Assembly (NCBI RefSeq): GCF_052324685.1
Contig: NW_027506898.1
Coordinates: 1,371,501-1,435,500, forward strand
Direction of reading: 5' to 3'
Length of the DNA stretch: 64,000 bases
Origin: Brachyhypopomus gauderio
Lineage: Eukaryota > Chordata > Actinopteri > Gymnotiformes > Hypopomidae
In this document: positions 1-9,697 of the stretch, in pieces
Layout of the letters: the number at the start of each line of letters is the position of its first letter
How positions within the stretch are numbered: the first letter of the stretch is position 1
Program-made: the position numbers and the translations under genes
The notes under the pieces: generated by a model
The model's input: the letters and a program-made list of their open reading frames with translations, nothing else
Database searches by the model: none
What the model was told of the DNA's origin: nothing

Positions 1-210
1 AGTCTTGTTTTGCTGGGTTCACAGACCAAGTTAAGCTCAAAGTGACTTGTCATGGGAGAATGCAGGTTGCAACAACTACAGACAAGGACTTCCAGCAACA
101 AGATAATTAGTAGAGGTATTTGATTTGGTCAACTGAAAGACACTTTCTGTTTACAGTAGTCTTCAACAATGAAAGCTGGTACAATCCCAGATAAAGAGCA
201 TGTAGCAGAA

Positions 211-282
211 AGGTTCCACCGAGAGTCGAACTCGGATTGCTGGATTCAGAGTCCTGAGTGCTAACCATTACACCATGGAACC
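211..282 (-). tRNA. tRNA-Gln (CTG), anticodon-stem mismatch
   Basis: First complete gene in the window, slot B. T28 is changed to A, giving an A-A clash with A42 in the anticodon stem (CAGGA/TCCAG). The other stems pair. The same variant recurs at 2173 and 4734. Function may be reduced. Confidence 0.88.
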
Positions 283-509
283 TACATGAGACACTTCTGA
301 GTCTTGTTTTGCTGGGTTCACAGACCAAGTTAAGCTCGAAGTGCCTTGTCATGGGAGAATGCAGGTTGCAACAACTACAGACAAGGACTTCCAGCAACAA
401 GATAATTAGTAGAGGTATTTGATTTGGTCAACTGAAAGACACTTTCTGTTTACAGTAGTCTTCAACAATGAAAGCTGGTACAATCCCAGATAAAGAGCAT
501 GTAGCAGAA

Positions 510-581
510 AGGTTCCACCGAGAGTCGAACTCAGATTGCTGGATTCAGAGTCCAGAGTGCTAACCATTACACCATGGAACC
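510..581 (-). tRNA. tRNA-Gln (CTG)
   Basis: Slot B, T-stem pair 50:64 is a T-G wobble. Confidence 0.94.
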
Positions 582-808
582 TACATGAGACACTTCTGAG
601 TCTTGTTTTGCTGGGTTCACAGACCAAGTTAAGCTCAAAGTGACTTGTCATGGGAGAATGCAGGTTGCAACAACTACAGACAAGGACTTCCAGCAACAAG
701 ATAATTAGTAGAGGTATTTGATTTGGTCAACTGAAAGACACTTTCTGTTTACAGTAGTCTTCAACAATGAAAGCTGGTACAATCCCAGATAAAGAGCATG
801 TAGCAGAA

Positions 809-880
809 AGGTTCCACCGAGAGTCGAACTCGGATCACTGGATTCAAAGTCCAGAGTGCTGACCATTACACCATGGAACC
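809..880 (-). tRNA. tRNA-Gln (TTG)
   Basis: First slot-C gene. It differs from slot B by anticodon TTG (loop CTTTGAA), C instead of T in the D loop (GGTCAGC), and variable loop TGAT. It decodes CAA, and CAG by wobble. All stems pair. Confidence 0.95.
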
Positions 881-908
881 CACAGCAAAAGTTGTTTCTA
901 GCAAATGA

Positions 909-1020
909 GTTGCTGGATTCAGAGTTCAGAATGCTAACACCATGGAACCAACAAATAGGTTTCCAACTTCTCTGCCGTTGATTTCAGAGTCTGTTGTGCT
1001 TACTACTGCATCACGCAACC
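909..1020 (-). pseudogene. Two decayed tRNA-Gln copies (truncated copy plus old relic)
   Basis: 909-949 is a truncated tRNA-Gln: it keeps the acceptor 5' strand, a D arm lacking 6 nt and the whole anticodon arm with CTG, but no T arm or acceptor 3' strand. 958-1020 is an older relic. Read on the minus strand, its first 44 nt align without gaps to tRNA-Gln at about 30 positions, including loop CTCTGAA and AGCAC, but the stems no longer pair and the 3' half is shortened. The pair recurs once per unit at +99 to +210 from slot C. In this copy the truncated part reads GAGTTCAG and ends GGAACC. Confidence 0.8.
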
Positions 1021-1275
1021 AAAGAAATTAGCTTTTGTGAATACTGTTTTGCTGAACACATAGCAAAACATCCTGTCCTGAGACCCTAGCATATTTGGAT
1101 TTAAATGACTTCACCAATTCTAGGATAATCAGAAAGCTGTTTGCCACAAGAACAAGCATGTAAAAATTCTGAAAACAATTCATGAAATATGCTGGAATTA
1201 TATAGACCGCAAGCATGTGATAGAGCTTGCATGGAGAAAAGACCTGCAAGCTGGAATCAACACTAATGAATCAAA
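1021..1275. other. Long spacer between relic and slot A (representative)
   Basis: About 255 bp, AT-rich, repeated in every unit with very little change. It contains the inverted repeat described separately and several A4-A5 runs (T runs on the transcribed strand). A 73-codon minus-strand reading frame crosses it, but I see no reason to call it a gene. One copy (near 6748) has a 2-bp GT insertion. Confidence 0.8.
1046..1069. other. Perfect 8-bp inverted repeat in the long spacer (representative)
   Basis: GTTTTGCT and AGCAAAAC flank an 8-nt loop (GAACACAT). The element lies 208-231 bp left of slot A, so about 210 nt downstream of its 3' end on the transcribed strand. I saw it in each long spacer examined, up to 63870-63893. 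It overlaps a region weakly like the short spacer's TTTTGCTGGGTTCACAGACC. Function is unknown. Confidence 0.6.
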
Positions 1276-1347
1276 AGGTTCCACTGAGAGTTGAACTCGG
1301 ATTGCTGGATTCAGAGTCCAGAGTGCTAACCATTACACCATGGAACC
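1276..1347 (-). tRNA. tRNA-Gln (CTG), T-stem mismatch
   Basis: First slot-A gene. 5' T-stem strand is slot-B type (CCGAG) and 3' strand slot-A type (CTCAG), leaving C50-A64 unpaired: a recombinant between the two gene types. Its upstream flank is also slot-B type (TACATTAGAC). Confidence 0.88.
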
Positions 1348-1574
1348 TACATTAGACATTTCTGAGTCTTGTTTTGCTGGGTTCACAGACCAAGTTAAGC
1401 TCAAAGTGACTTGTCATGGGAGAATGCAGGTTGCAACAACTACAGACAAGGACTTCCAGCAACAAGATAATTAGTAGAGGTATTTGATTTGGTCAACTGA
1501 AAGACACTTTCTGTTTACAGTAGTCTTCAACAATGAAAGCTGGTACAATCCCAGATAAAGAGCATGTAGCAGAA

Positions 1575-1646
1575 AGGTTCCACCGAGAGTCGAACTCGGA
1601 TTGCTGGATTCAGAGTCCAGAGTGCTAACCATTACACCATGGAACC
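1575..1646 (-). tRNA. tRNA-Gln (CTG)
   Basis: Slot B, consensus. Confidence 0.95.
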
Positions 1647-1873
1647 TACATGAGACACTTCTGAGTCTTGTTTTGCTGGGTTCACAGACCAAGTTAAGCT
1701 CAAAGTGACTTGTCATGGGAGAATGCATGTTGCAACAACTACAGACAAGGACTTCCAGCAACAAGATAATTAGTTGAGGTATTTGATTTGGTCAACTGAA
1801 AGACACTTTCTGTTTACACTAGTCTTCAACAACGAAAGCTGGTACAACCCCAGATAAAGAGCATGTAGCAGAA

Positions 1874-1945
1874 AGGTTCCACCGAGAGTCGAACTCGGAT
1901 TGCTGGATTCAGAGTCCAGAGTGCTAACCATTACACCATGGAACC
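1874..1945 (-). tRNA. tRNA-Gln (CTG)
   Basis: Subtype B2 by its 3' spacer; gene itself consensus. Confidence 0.95.
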
Positions 1946-2172
1946 TACATTAGACATTTCTGAGTCTTGTTTTGCTGGGTTCACAGACCAAGTTAAGCTC
2001 AAAGTGACTTGTCATGGGAGAATGCAGGTTGCAACAACTACAGACAAGGACTTCCAGCAACAAGATAATTAGTAGAGGTATTTGATTTGGTCAACTGAAA
2101 GACACTTTCTGTTTACAGTAGTCTTCAACAATGAAAGCTGGTACAATCCCAGATAAAGAGCATGTAGCAGAA

Positions 2173-2244
2173 AGGTTCCACCGAGAGTCGAACTCGGATT
2201 GCTGGATTCAGAGTCCTGAGTGCTAACCATTACACCATGGAACC
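2173..2244 (-). tRNA. tRNA-Gln (CTG), anticodon-stem mismatch
   Basis: Slot B with A28-A42 clash, as at 211. Confidence 0.88.
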
Positions 2245-2471
2245 TACATGAGACACTTCTGAGTCTTGTTTTGCTGGGTTCACAGACCAAGTTAAGCTCG
2301 AAGTGCCTTGTCATGGGAGAATGCAGGTTGCAAGAACTACAGACAAGGACTTCCAGCAACAAGATAATTAGTAGAGGTATTTGATTTGGTCAACTGAAAG
2401 ACACTTTCTGTTTACAGTAGTCTTCAACAATGAAAGCTGGTACAATCCCAGATAAAGAGCATGTAGCAGAA

Positions 2472-2543
2472 AGGTTCCACCGAGAGTCGAACTCAGATTG
2501 CTGGATTCAGAGTCCAGAGTGCTAACCATTACACCATGGAACC
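2472..2543 (-). tRNA. tRNA-Gln (CTG)
   Basis: Slot B, T-G wobble at 50:64. Confidence 0.94.
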
Positions 2544-2770
2544 TACATGAGACACTTCTGAGTCTTGTTTTGCTGGGTTCACAGACCAAGTTAAGCTCAA
2601 AGTGACTTGTCATGGGAGAATGCAGGTTGCAACAACTACAGACAAGGACTTCCAGCAACAAGATAATTAGTAGAGGTATTTGATTTGGTCAACTGAAAGA
2701 CACTTTCTGTTTACAGTAGTCTTCAACAATGAAAGCTGGTACAATCCCAGATAAAGAGCATGTAGCAGAA

Positions 2771-2842
2771 AGGTTCCACCGAGAGTCGAACTCGGATCAC
2801 TGGATTCAAAGTCCAGAGTGCTGACCATTACACCATGGAACC
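2771..2842 (-). tRNA. tRNA-Gln (TTG)
   Basis: Slot C, consensus. Confidence 0.95.
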
Positions 2843-2870
2843 CACAGCAAAAGTTGTTTCTAGCAAATGA

Positions 2871-2982
2871 GTTGCTGGATTCAGAGTTCAGAATGCTAAC
2901 ACCATGGAACCAACAAATAGGTTTCCAACTTCTCTGCCGTTGATTTCAGAGTCTGTTGTGCTTACTACTGCATCACGCAACC
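2871..2982 (-). pseudogene. Decayed tRNA-Gln pair
   Basis: Truncated copy with GAGTTCAG and intact GGAACC end, then relic. Confidence 0.78.
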
Positions 2983-3237
2983 AAAGAAATTAGCTTTTGT
3001 GAATAATGTTTTGCTGAACACATAGCAAAACATCCTGTCCTGAGACCCTAGCATATTTGGATTTAAATGACTTCACCAATTCTAGGATAATCAGAAAGCT
3101 GTTTGCCACAAGAACAAGCATGTAAAAATTCTGAAAACAATTCATGAAATATGCTGGAATTATATAGACCGCAAGCATGTGATAGAGCTTGCATGGAGAA
3201 AAGACCTGCAAGCTGGAATCAACACTAATGAATCAAA

Positions 3238-3309
3238 AGGTTCCACTGAGAGTTGAACTCAGATTGCTGGATTCAGAGTCCAGAGTGCTAACCATTACAC
3301 CATGGAACC
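3238..3309 (-). tRNA. tRNA-Gln (CTG)
   Basis: Slot A, consensus: T stem CTGAG/CTCAG, loop TTCAACT. TTTT at the 3' end and T4 run upstream. Confidence 0.96.
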
Positions 3310-3537
3310 TAAAAGATAAGTTCTGATTCTTCTGTTTTGCTGGGTTCACAGACCAAGTTAAGCTCAAAGTGACTTGTCTTGAGAGGATGCAAGTTGCAAC
3401 AACTACAGACAAGGACTTCCAGCAACAAGATATTTAGTTGAGGTATTCGATTTGGTCAACTGAAAGACACTTTCTGTTTACAGTAGTCTTCAACAATGAA
3501 AGCTGGTACAATCCCAGATAAAGAGCATGTAGCAGAA

Positions 3538-3609
3538 AGGTTCCACCGAGAGTCGAACTCGGATTGCTGGATTCAGAGTCCAGAGTGCTAACCATTACAC
3601 CATGGAACC
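3538..3609 (-). tRNA. tRNA-Gln (CTG)
   Basis: Slot B, consensus. Last gene of a seven-gene stretch (read right to left from 5403) without any T4 run. Confidence 0.95.
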
Positions 3610-3836
3610 TACATGAGACACTTCTGAGTCTTGTTTTGCTGGGTTCACAGACCAAGTTAAGCTCAAAGTGACTTGTCATGGGAGAATGCATGTTGCAACA
3701 ACTACAGACAAGGACTTCCAGCAACAAGATAATTAGTTGAGGTATTTGATTTGGTCAACTGAAAGACACTTTCTGTTTACACTAGTCTTCAACAACGAAA
3801 GCTGGTACAACCCCAGATAAAGAGCATGTAGCAGAA

Positions 3837-3908
3837 AGGTTCCACCGAGAGTTGAACTCGGATTGCTGGATTCAGAGTCCAGAGTGCTAACCATTACACC
3901 ATGGAACC
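3837..3908 (-). tRNA. tRNA-Gln (CTG)
   Basis: Subtype B2; T loop is TTCAACT (slot-A type) in a CCGAG/CTCGG stem. Confidence 0.95.
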
Positions 3909-4135
3909 TACATTAGACATTTCTGAGTCTTGTTTTGCTGGGTTCACAGACCAAGTTAAGCTCAAAGTGACTTGTCATGGGAGAATGCAGGTTGCAACAA
4001 CTACAGACAAGGACTTCCAGCAACAAGATAATTAGTAGAGGTATTTGATTTGGTCAACTGAAAGACACTTTCTGTTTACAGTAGTCTTCAACAATGAAAG
4101 CTGGTACAATCCCAGATAAAGAGCATGTAGCAGAA

Positions 4136-4207
4136 AGGTTCCACCGAGAGTCGAACTCGGATTGCTGGATTCAGAGTCCAGAGTGCTAACCATTACACCA
4201 TGGAACC
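4136..4207 (-). tRNA. tRNA-Gln (CTG)
   Basis: Slot B, consensus. Confidence 0.95.
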
Positions 4208-4434
4208 TACATGAGACACTTCTGAGTCTTGTTTTGCTGGGTTCACAGACCAAGTTAAGCTCAAAGTGACTTGTCATGGGAGAATGCATGTTGCAACAAC
4301 TACAGACAAGGACTTCCAGCAACAAGATAATTAGTTGAGGTATTTGATTTGGTCAACTGAAAGACACTTTCTGTTTACACTAGTCTTCAACAACGAAAGC
4401 TGGTACAACCCCAGATAAAGAGCATGTAGCAGAA

Positions 4435-4506
4435 AGGTTCCACCGAGAGTCGAACTCGGATTGCTGGATTCAGAGTCCAGAGTGCTAACCATTACACCAT
4501 GGAACC
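4435..4506 (-). tRNA. tRNA-Gln (CTG)
   Basis: Subtype B2, gene consensus. Confidence 0.95.
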
Positions 4507-4733
4507 TACATTAGACATTTCTGAGTCTTGTTTTGCTGGGTTCACAGACCAAGTTAAGCTCAAAGTGACTTGTCATGGGAGAATGCAGGTTGCAACAACT
4601 ACAGACAAGGACTTCCAGCAACAAGATAATTAGTAGAGGTATTTGATTTGGTCAACTGAAAGACACTTTCTGTTTACAGTAGTCTTCAACAATGAAAGCT
4701 GGTACAATCCCAGATAAAGAGCATGTAGCAGAA

Positions 4734-4805
4734 AGGTTCCACCGAGAGTCGAACTCGGATTGCTGGATTCAGAGTCCTGAGTGCTAACCATTACACCATG
4801 GAACC
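4734..4805 (-). tRNA. tRNA-Gln (CTG), anticodon-stem mismatch
   Basis: Slot B with A28-A42 clash, third copy of this variant. Confidence 0.88.
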
Positions 4806-5032
4806 TACATGAGACACTTCTGAGTCTTGTTTTGCTGGGTTCACAGACCAAGTTAAGCTCGAAGTGCCTTGTCATGGGAGAATGCAGGTTGCAACAACTA
4901 CAGACAAGGACTTCCAGCAACAAGATAATTAGTAGAGGTATTTGATTTGGTCAACTGAAAGACACTTTCTGTTTACAGTAGTCTTCAACAATGAAAGCTG
5001 GTACAATCCCAGATAAAGAGCATGTAGCAGAA

Positions 5033-5104
5033 AGGTTCCACCGAGAGTCGAACTCAGATTGCTGGATTCAGAGTCCAGAGTGCTAACCATTACACCATGG
5101 AACC
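5033..5104 (-). tRNA. tRNA-Gln (CTG)
   Basis: Slot B, T-G wobble at 50:64. Confidence 0.94.
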
Positions 5105-5331
5105 TACATGAGACACTTCTGAGTCTTGTTTTGCTGGGTTCACAGACCAAGTTAAGCTCAAAGTGACTTGTCATGGCAGAATGCAGGTTGCAACAACTAC
5201 AGACAAGGACTTCCAGCAACAAGATAATTAGTTGAGGTATTTGATTTGGTCAACTGAAAGACACTTTCTGTTTACAGTAGTCTTCAACAATGAAAGCTGG
5301 TACAATCCCAGATAAAGAGCATGTAGCAGAA

Positions 5332-5403
5332 AGGTTCCACCGAGAGTCGAACTCGGATCACTGGATTCAAAGTCCAGAGTGCTGACCATTACACCATGGA
5401 ACC
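5332..5403 (-). tRNA. tRNA-Gln (TTG)
   Basis: Slot C, consensus. Confidence 0.95.
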
Positions 5404-5431
5404 CACAGCAAAAGTTGTTTCTAGCAAATGA

Positions 5432-5543
5432 GTTGCTGGATTCAGAGTTCAGAATGCTAACACCATGGAACCAACAAATAGGTTTCCAACTTCTCTGCCG
5501 TTGATTTCAGAGTCTGTTGTGCTTACTACTGCATCACGCAACC
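5432..5543 (-). pseudogene. Decayed tRNA-Gln pair
   Basis: Same form as at 909. Confidence 0.78.
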
Positions 5544-5798
5544 AAAGAAATTAGCTTTTGTGAATACTGTTTTGCTGAACACATAGCAAAACATCCTGTC
5601 CTGAGACCCTAGCATATTTGGATTTAAATGACTTCACCAATTCTAGGATAATCAGAAAGCTGTTTGCCACAAGAATAAGCATGTAAAAATTCTGAAAACA
5701 ATTCATGAAATATGCTGGAATTATATAGACCGCAAGCATGTGATAGAGCTTGCATGGAGAAAAGACCTGCAAGCTGGAATCAACACTAATGAATCAAA

Positions 5799-5870
5799 AG
5801 GTTCCACTGAGAGTTGAACTCAGATTGCTGGATTCAGAGTCCAGAGTGCTAACCATTACACCATGGAACC
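5799..5870 (-). tRNA. tRNA-Gln (CTG)
   Basis: Slot A, consensus. Confidence 0.96.
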
Positions 5871-6098
5871 TAAAAGATAAGTTCTGATTCTTCTGTTTTG
5901 CTGGGTTCACAGACCAAGTTAAGCTCAAAGTGACTTGTCTTGAGAGGATGCAAGTTGCAACAACTACAGACAAGGACTTCCAGCAACAAGATATTTAGTT
6001 GAGGTATTCGATTTGGTCAACTGAAAGACACTTTCTGTTTACAGTAGTCTTCAACAATGAAAGCTGGTACAATCCCAGATAAAGAGCATGTAGCAGAA

Positions 6099-6170
6099 AG
6101 GTTCCACCGAGAGTCGAACTCGGATTGCTGGATTCAGAGTCCAGAGTGCTAACCATTACACCATGGAACC
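6099..6170 (-). tRNA. tRNA-Gln (CTG)
   Basis: Slot B, consensus. Confidence 0.95.
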
Positions 6171-6397
6171 TACATGAGACACTTCTGAGTCTTGTTTTGC
6201 TGGGTTCACAGACCAAGTTAAGCTCAAAGTGACTTGTCATGGGAGAATGCAGGTTGCAACAACTACAGACAAGGACTTCCAGCAACAAGATAATTAGTTG
6301 AGGTATTTGATTTGGTCAACTGAAAGACACTTTCTGTTTACAGTAGTCTTCAACAATGAAAGCTGGTACAATCCCAGATAAAGAGCATGTAGCAGAA

Positions 6398-6469
6398 AGG
6401 TTCCACCAAGAGTCGAACTCGGATCACTGGATTCAAAGTCCAGAGTGCTGACCATTACACCATGGAACC
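6398..6469 (-). tRNA. tRNA-Gln (TTG)
   Basis: Slot C with C63 to T, making a G-T wobble at 51:63. Confidence 0.93.
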
Positions 6470-6497
6470 CACAGCAAAAGTTGTTTCTAGCAAATGA

Positions 6498-6609
6498 GTT
6501 GCTGGATTCAGAGTCCAGAATGCTAACACCATGGAAACAGCAAATAGGTTTCCAACTTCTCTGCCGTTGATTTCAGAGTCTGTTGTGCTTACTACTGCAT
6601 CACGCAACC
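6498..6609 (-). pseudogene. Decayed tRNA-Gln pair
   Basis: First pair of the common form: truncated copy has GAGTCCAG and its acceptor strand is eroded (plus-strand GGAAAC instead of GGAACC); the relic is unchanged. Confidence 0.78.
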
Positions 6610-6866
6610 AAAGAAATTAGCTTTTGTGAATACTGTTTTGCTGAACACATAGCAAAACATCCTGTCCTGAGACCCTAGCATATTTGGATTTAAATGACTT
6701 CACCAATTCTAGGATAATCAGAAAGCTGTTTGCCACAAGAATAAGCATGTGTAAAAATTCTGAAAACAATTCATGAAATATGCTGGAATTATATAGACCG
6801 CAAGCATGTGATAGAGCTTGCATGGAGAAAAGACCTGCAAGCTGGAATCAACACTAATGAATCAAA

Positions 6867-6938
6867 AGGTTCCACTGAGAGTTGAACTCAGATTGCTGGA
6901 TTCAGAGTCCAGAGTGCTAACCATTACACCATGGAACC
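6867..6938 (-). tRNA. tRNA-Gln (CTG)
   Basis: Slot A, consensus; upstream T run reduced to three. Confidence 0.95.
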
Positions 6939-7166
6939 TAAAGGATAAGTTCTGATTCTTCTGTTTTGCTGGGTTCACAGACCAAGTTAAGCTCAAAGTG
7001 ACTTGTCTTGAGAGGATGCAAGTTGCAACAACTACAGACAAGGACTTCCAGCAACAAGATATTTAGTTGAGGTATTCGATTTGGTCAACTGAAAGACACT
7101 TTCTGTTTACAGTAGTCTTCAACAATGAAAGCTGGTACAATCCCAGATAAAGAGCATGTAGCAGAA

Positions 7167-7238
7167 AGGTTCCACCGAGAGTCAAACTCGGATTGCTGGA
7201 TTCAGAGTCCAGAGTGCTAACCATTACACCATGGAACC
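7167..7238 (-). tRNA. tRNA-Gln (CTG), B-box C56 lost
   Basis: Slot B, but the T loop reads TTTGACT: the near-invariant C56 of the B box is T. Expected to weaken TFIIIC binding and the D-loop/T-loop contact, so possibly inactive. Only copy with this change. Confidence 0.8.
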
Positions 7239-7465
7239 TACATGAGACACTTCTGAGTCTTGTTTTGCTGGGTTCACAGACCAAGTTAAGCTCAAAGTGA
7301 CTTGTCATGGGAGAATGCATGTTGCAACAACTACAGACAAGGACTTCCAGCAACAAGATAATTAGTTGAGGTATTTGATTTGGTCAACTGAAAGACACTT
7401 TCTGTTTACAGTAGTCTTCAACAATGAAAGCTGGTACAATCCCAGATAAAGAGCATGTAGCAGAA

Positions 7466-7537
7466 AGGTTCCACCGAGAGTCGAACTCAGATCACTGGAT
7501 TCAAAGTCCAGAGTGCTGACCATTACACCATGGAACC
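7466..7537 (-). tRNA. tRNA-Gln (TTG)
   Basis: Slot C, T-G wobble at 50:64. Confidence 0.94.
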
Positions 7538-7565
7538 CACAGCAAAAGTTGTTTCTAGCAAATGA

Positions 7566-7677
7566 GTTGCTGGATTCAGAGTCCAGAATGCTAACACCAT
7601 GGAAACAGCAAATAGGTTTCCAACTTCTCTGCCGTTGATTTCAGAGTCTGTTGTGCTTACTACTGCATCACGCAACC
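7566..7677 (-). pseudogene. Decayed tRNA-Gln pair
   Basis: Common form. Confidence 0.78.
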
Positions 7678-7932
7678 AAAGAAATTAGCTTTTGTGAATA
7701 CTGTTTTGCTGAACACATAGCAAAACATCCTGTCCTGAGACCCTAGCATATTTGGATTTAAATGACTTCACCAATTCTAGGATAATCAGAAAGCTGTTCG
7801 CCACAAGAACAAGCATGTAAAAATTCTGAAAACAATTCATGAAATATGCTGGAATTATATAGACCGCAAGCATGTGATAGAGCTTGCATGGAGAAAAGAC
7901 CTGCAAGCTGGAATCAACACTAATGAATCAAA

Positions 7933-8004
7933 AGGTTCCACTGAGAGTTGAACTCAGATTGCTGGATTCAGAGTCCAGAGTGCTAACCATTACACCATGG
8001 AACC
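7933..8004 (-). tRNA. tRNA-Gln (CTG)
   Basis: Slot A, consensus. Confidence 0.96.
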
Positions 8005-8232
8005 TAAAAGATAAGTTCTGATTCTTCTGTTTTGCTGGGTTCACAGACCAAGTTAAGCTCAAAGTGACTTGTCTTGAGAGGATGCAAGTTGCAACAACTA
8101 CAGACAAGGACTTCCAGCAACAAGATATTTAGTTGAGGTATTCGATTTGGTCAACTGAAAGACACTTTCTGTTTACAGTAGTCTTCAACAATGAAAGCTG
8201 GTACAATCCCAGATAAAGAGCATGTAGCAGAA

Positions 8233-8304
8233 AGGTTCCACCGAGAGTCGAACTCGGATTGCTGGATTCAGAGTCCAGAGTGCTAACCATTACACCATGG
8301 AACC
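8233..8304 (-). tRNA. tRNA-Gln (CTG)
   Basis: Slot B, consensus; upstream flank CATGACACAC marks the 8,528-bp duplication. Confidence 0.95.
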
Positions 8305-8531
8305 TACATGACACACTTCTGAGTCTTGTTTTGCTGGGTTCACAGACCAAGTTAAGCTTAAAGTGACTTGTCATGGGAGAATGCATGTTGCAACAACTAC
8401 AGACAAGGACTTCCAGCAACAAGATAATTAGTTGAGGTATTTGATTTGGTCAACTGAAAGACACTTTCTGTTTACAGTAGTCTTCAACAATGAAAGCTGG
8501 TACAATCCCAGATAAAGAGCATGTAGCAGAA

Positions 8532-8603
8532 AGGTTCCACCGAGAGTCGAACTCGGATCACTGGATTCAAAGTCCAGAGTGCTGACCATTACACCATGGA
8601 ACC
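8532..8603 (-). tRNA. tRNA-Gln (TTG)
   Basis: Slot C, consensus. Confidence 0.95.
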
Positions 8604-8609
8604 CACAGC

Positions 8610-8613
8610 AAAA
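8610..8613 (-). terminator. T4 run upstream of slot C (representative)
   Basis: The minus strand reads AACTTTTGCTGTG 6 nt before the slot-C gene. It would insulate the C-B block from any transcription of the long spacer and relics. It is present in every unit where slot C borders the relic interval. Confidence 0.5.
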
Positions 8614-8631
8614 GTTGTTTCTAGCAAATGA

Positions 8632-8743
8632 GTTGCTGGATTCAGAGTCCAGAATGCTAACACCATGGAAACAGCAAATAGGTTTCCAACTTCTCTGCCG
8701 TTGATTTCAGAGTCTGTTGTGCTTACTACTGCATCACGCAACC
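8632..8743 (-). pseudogene. Decayed tRNA-Gln pair
   Basis: Common form. Confidence 0.78.
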
Positions 8744-8995
8744 AAAGAAATTAGCTTTTGTGAATACTGTTTTGCTGAACACATAGCAAAACATCCTGTC
8801 CTGAGACCCTAGCATATTTGGATTTAAATGACTTCACCAATTCTAGGATAATCAGAAAGCTGTTTGCCACAAGAACAAGCATGTAAAAATTCTGAAAACA
8901 ATTCATGAAATATGCTGGAATTATATAGACCGCAAGCATGTGATAGAGCTTGCATGGAGAAAAGACCTGCAAGCTGGAATCAACACTAATGAATC

Positions 8996-8999
8996 AAAA
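8996..8999 (-). terminator. Pol III T4 terminator at the 3' end of slot A (representative)
   Basis: On the minus strand the slot-A gene runs straight into TTTTGATTC, where the first T is also the discriminator. All 55 slot-A genes in the window have this run (AAAA on the plus strand just left of GGTTCC). Slots B and C are followed by TTTCTGC, with no T4 run in their spacers. Confidence 0.8.
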
Positions 9000-9070
9000 G
9001 GTTCCACTGAGAGTTGAACTCAGATTGCTGGATTCAGAGTCCAGAGTGCTAACCATTACACCATGGAACC
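8999..9070 (-). tRNA. tRNA-Gln (CTG)
   Basis: Slot A, consensus; upstream flank has AAGTTCGG, the subfamily from which the CTA genes come. Confidence 0.96.
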
Positions 9071-9071
9071 T

Positions 9072-9075
9072 AAAA
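9072..9075 (-). terminator. T4 run just upstream of slot A (representative)
   Basis: The 5' flank of most slot-A genes reads CTTATCTTTTA on the minus strand, 2 nt from the gene start. It would stop transcripts arriving from slots C and B. It is weakened to three Ts (plus-strand CTAAAGG) at the slot-A genes of 6867, 10065, 18593, 29853, 36548, 41111, 45674, 50239, 60136 and 62269. It is absent at 1276, 12197 and 20725, which have slot-B type flanks. Confidence 0.55.
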
Positions 9076-9298
9076 GATAAGTTCGGATTCTTCTGTTTTG
9101 CTGGGTTCACAGACCAAGTTAAGCTCAAAGTGACTTGTCTTGAGAGGATGCAAGTTGCAACAACTACAGACAAGGACTTCCAGCAACAAGATATTTAGTT
9201 GAGGTATTCGATTTGGTCAACTGAAAGACACTTTCTGTTTACAGTAGTCTTCAACAATGAAAGCTGGTACAATCCCAGATAAAGAGCATGTATCAGAA

Positions 9299-9370
9299 AG
9301 GTTCCACCGAGAGTCGAACTCGGATTGCTGGATTCAGAGTCCAGAGTGCTAACCATTACACCATGGAACC
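9299..9370 (-). tRNA. tRNA-Gln (CTG)
   Basis: Slot B, consensus; 3' flank has GTATCAG. Confidence 0.95.
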
Positions 9371-9597
9371 TACATGAGACACTTCTGAGTCTTGTTTTGC
9401 TGGGTTCACAGACCAAGTTAAGCTCAAAGTGACTTGTCATGGGAGAATGCAGGTTGCAACAACTACAGACAAGGACTTCCAGCAACAAGATAATTAGTTG
9501 AGGTATTTGATTTGGTCAACTGAAAGACACTTTCTGTTTACAGTAGTCTTCAACAATGAAAGCTGGTACAATCCCAGATAAAGAGCATGTAGCAGAA

Positions 9598-9669
9598 AGG
9601 TTCCACCGAGAGTCGAACTCGGATCACTGGATTCAAAGTTCAGAGTGCTGACCATTACACCATGGAACC
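9598..9669 (-). tRNA. tRNA-Gln (TTG), anticodon-stem mismatch
   Basis: Slot C with G30 to A, leaving A30-C40 unpaired. Private to this copy. Confidence 0.88.
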
Positions 9670-9697
9670 CACAGCAAAAGTTGTTTCTAGCAAATGA

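Larger units (their letters stand above)
1..5799 (-). repeat. Irregular zone with runs of extra slot-B monomers
   Basis: Between relic intervals there are four slot-B genes in the block 1277-3238 (1,962 bp) and six in the block 3239-5799 (2,561 bp), spaced 299 bp, instead of one. The variant with CAGGA in the anticodon stem recurs at 211, 2173 and 4734, each time followed 299 bp later by a copy with a T-G T-stem wobble. This shows block duplication and not independent mutation. Bases 1-210 are short spacer; the next gene would lie outside the left edge. Confidence 0.9.

Noticed and set aside
107-400. 97-codon minus-strand reading frames repeated across the window
   Set aside because: They read straight through a tRNA gene and its spacers, and their similarity only reflects repeat homogenisation. 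No protein family is recognisable.
958-1020. Relic as a functional Gln tRNA because loop CTCTGAA is kept
   Set aside because: Neither the anticodon stem nor the T arm can pair and the 3' half is short; it is a decayed copy.
1028-1249. 73-codon minus-strand frame in each long spacer, rich in hydrophobic residues
   Set aside because: It is no more conserved than adjacent non-coding spacer, one copy has a 2-bp insertion that changes it, and no promoter, splice or family signal is visible. Testing synonymous versus non-synonymous change over all copies would settle it.
8950-9198. 82-codon and 69-codon plus-strand frames
   Set aside because: They are antisense to tRNA slots A or B and present only in units lacking a particular spacer stop; shadows of the tRNA repeat.
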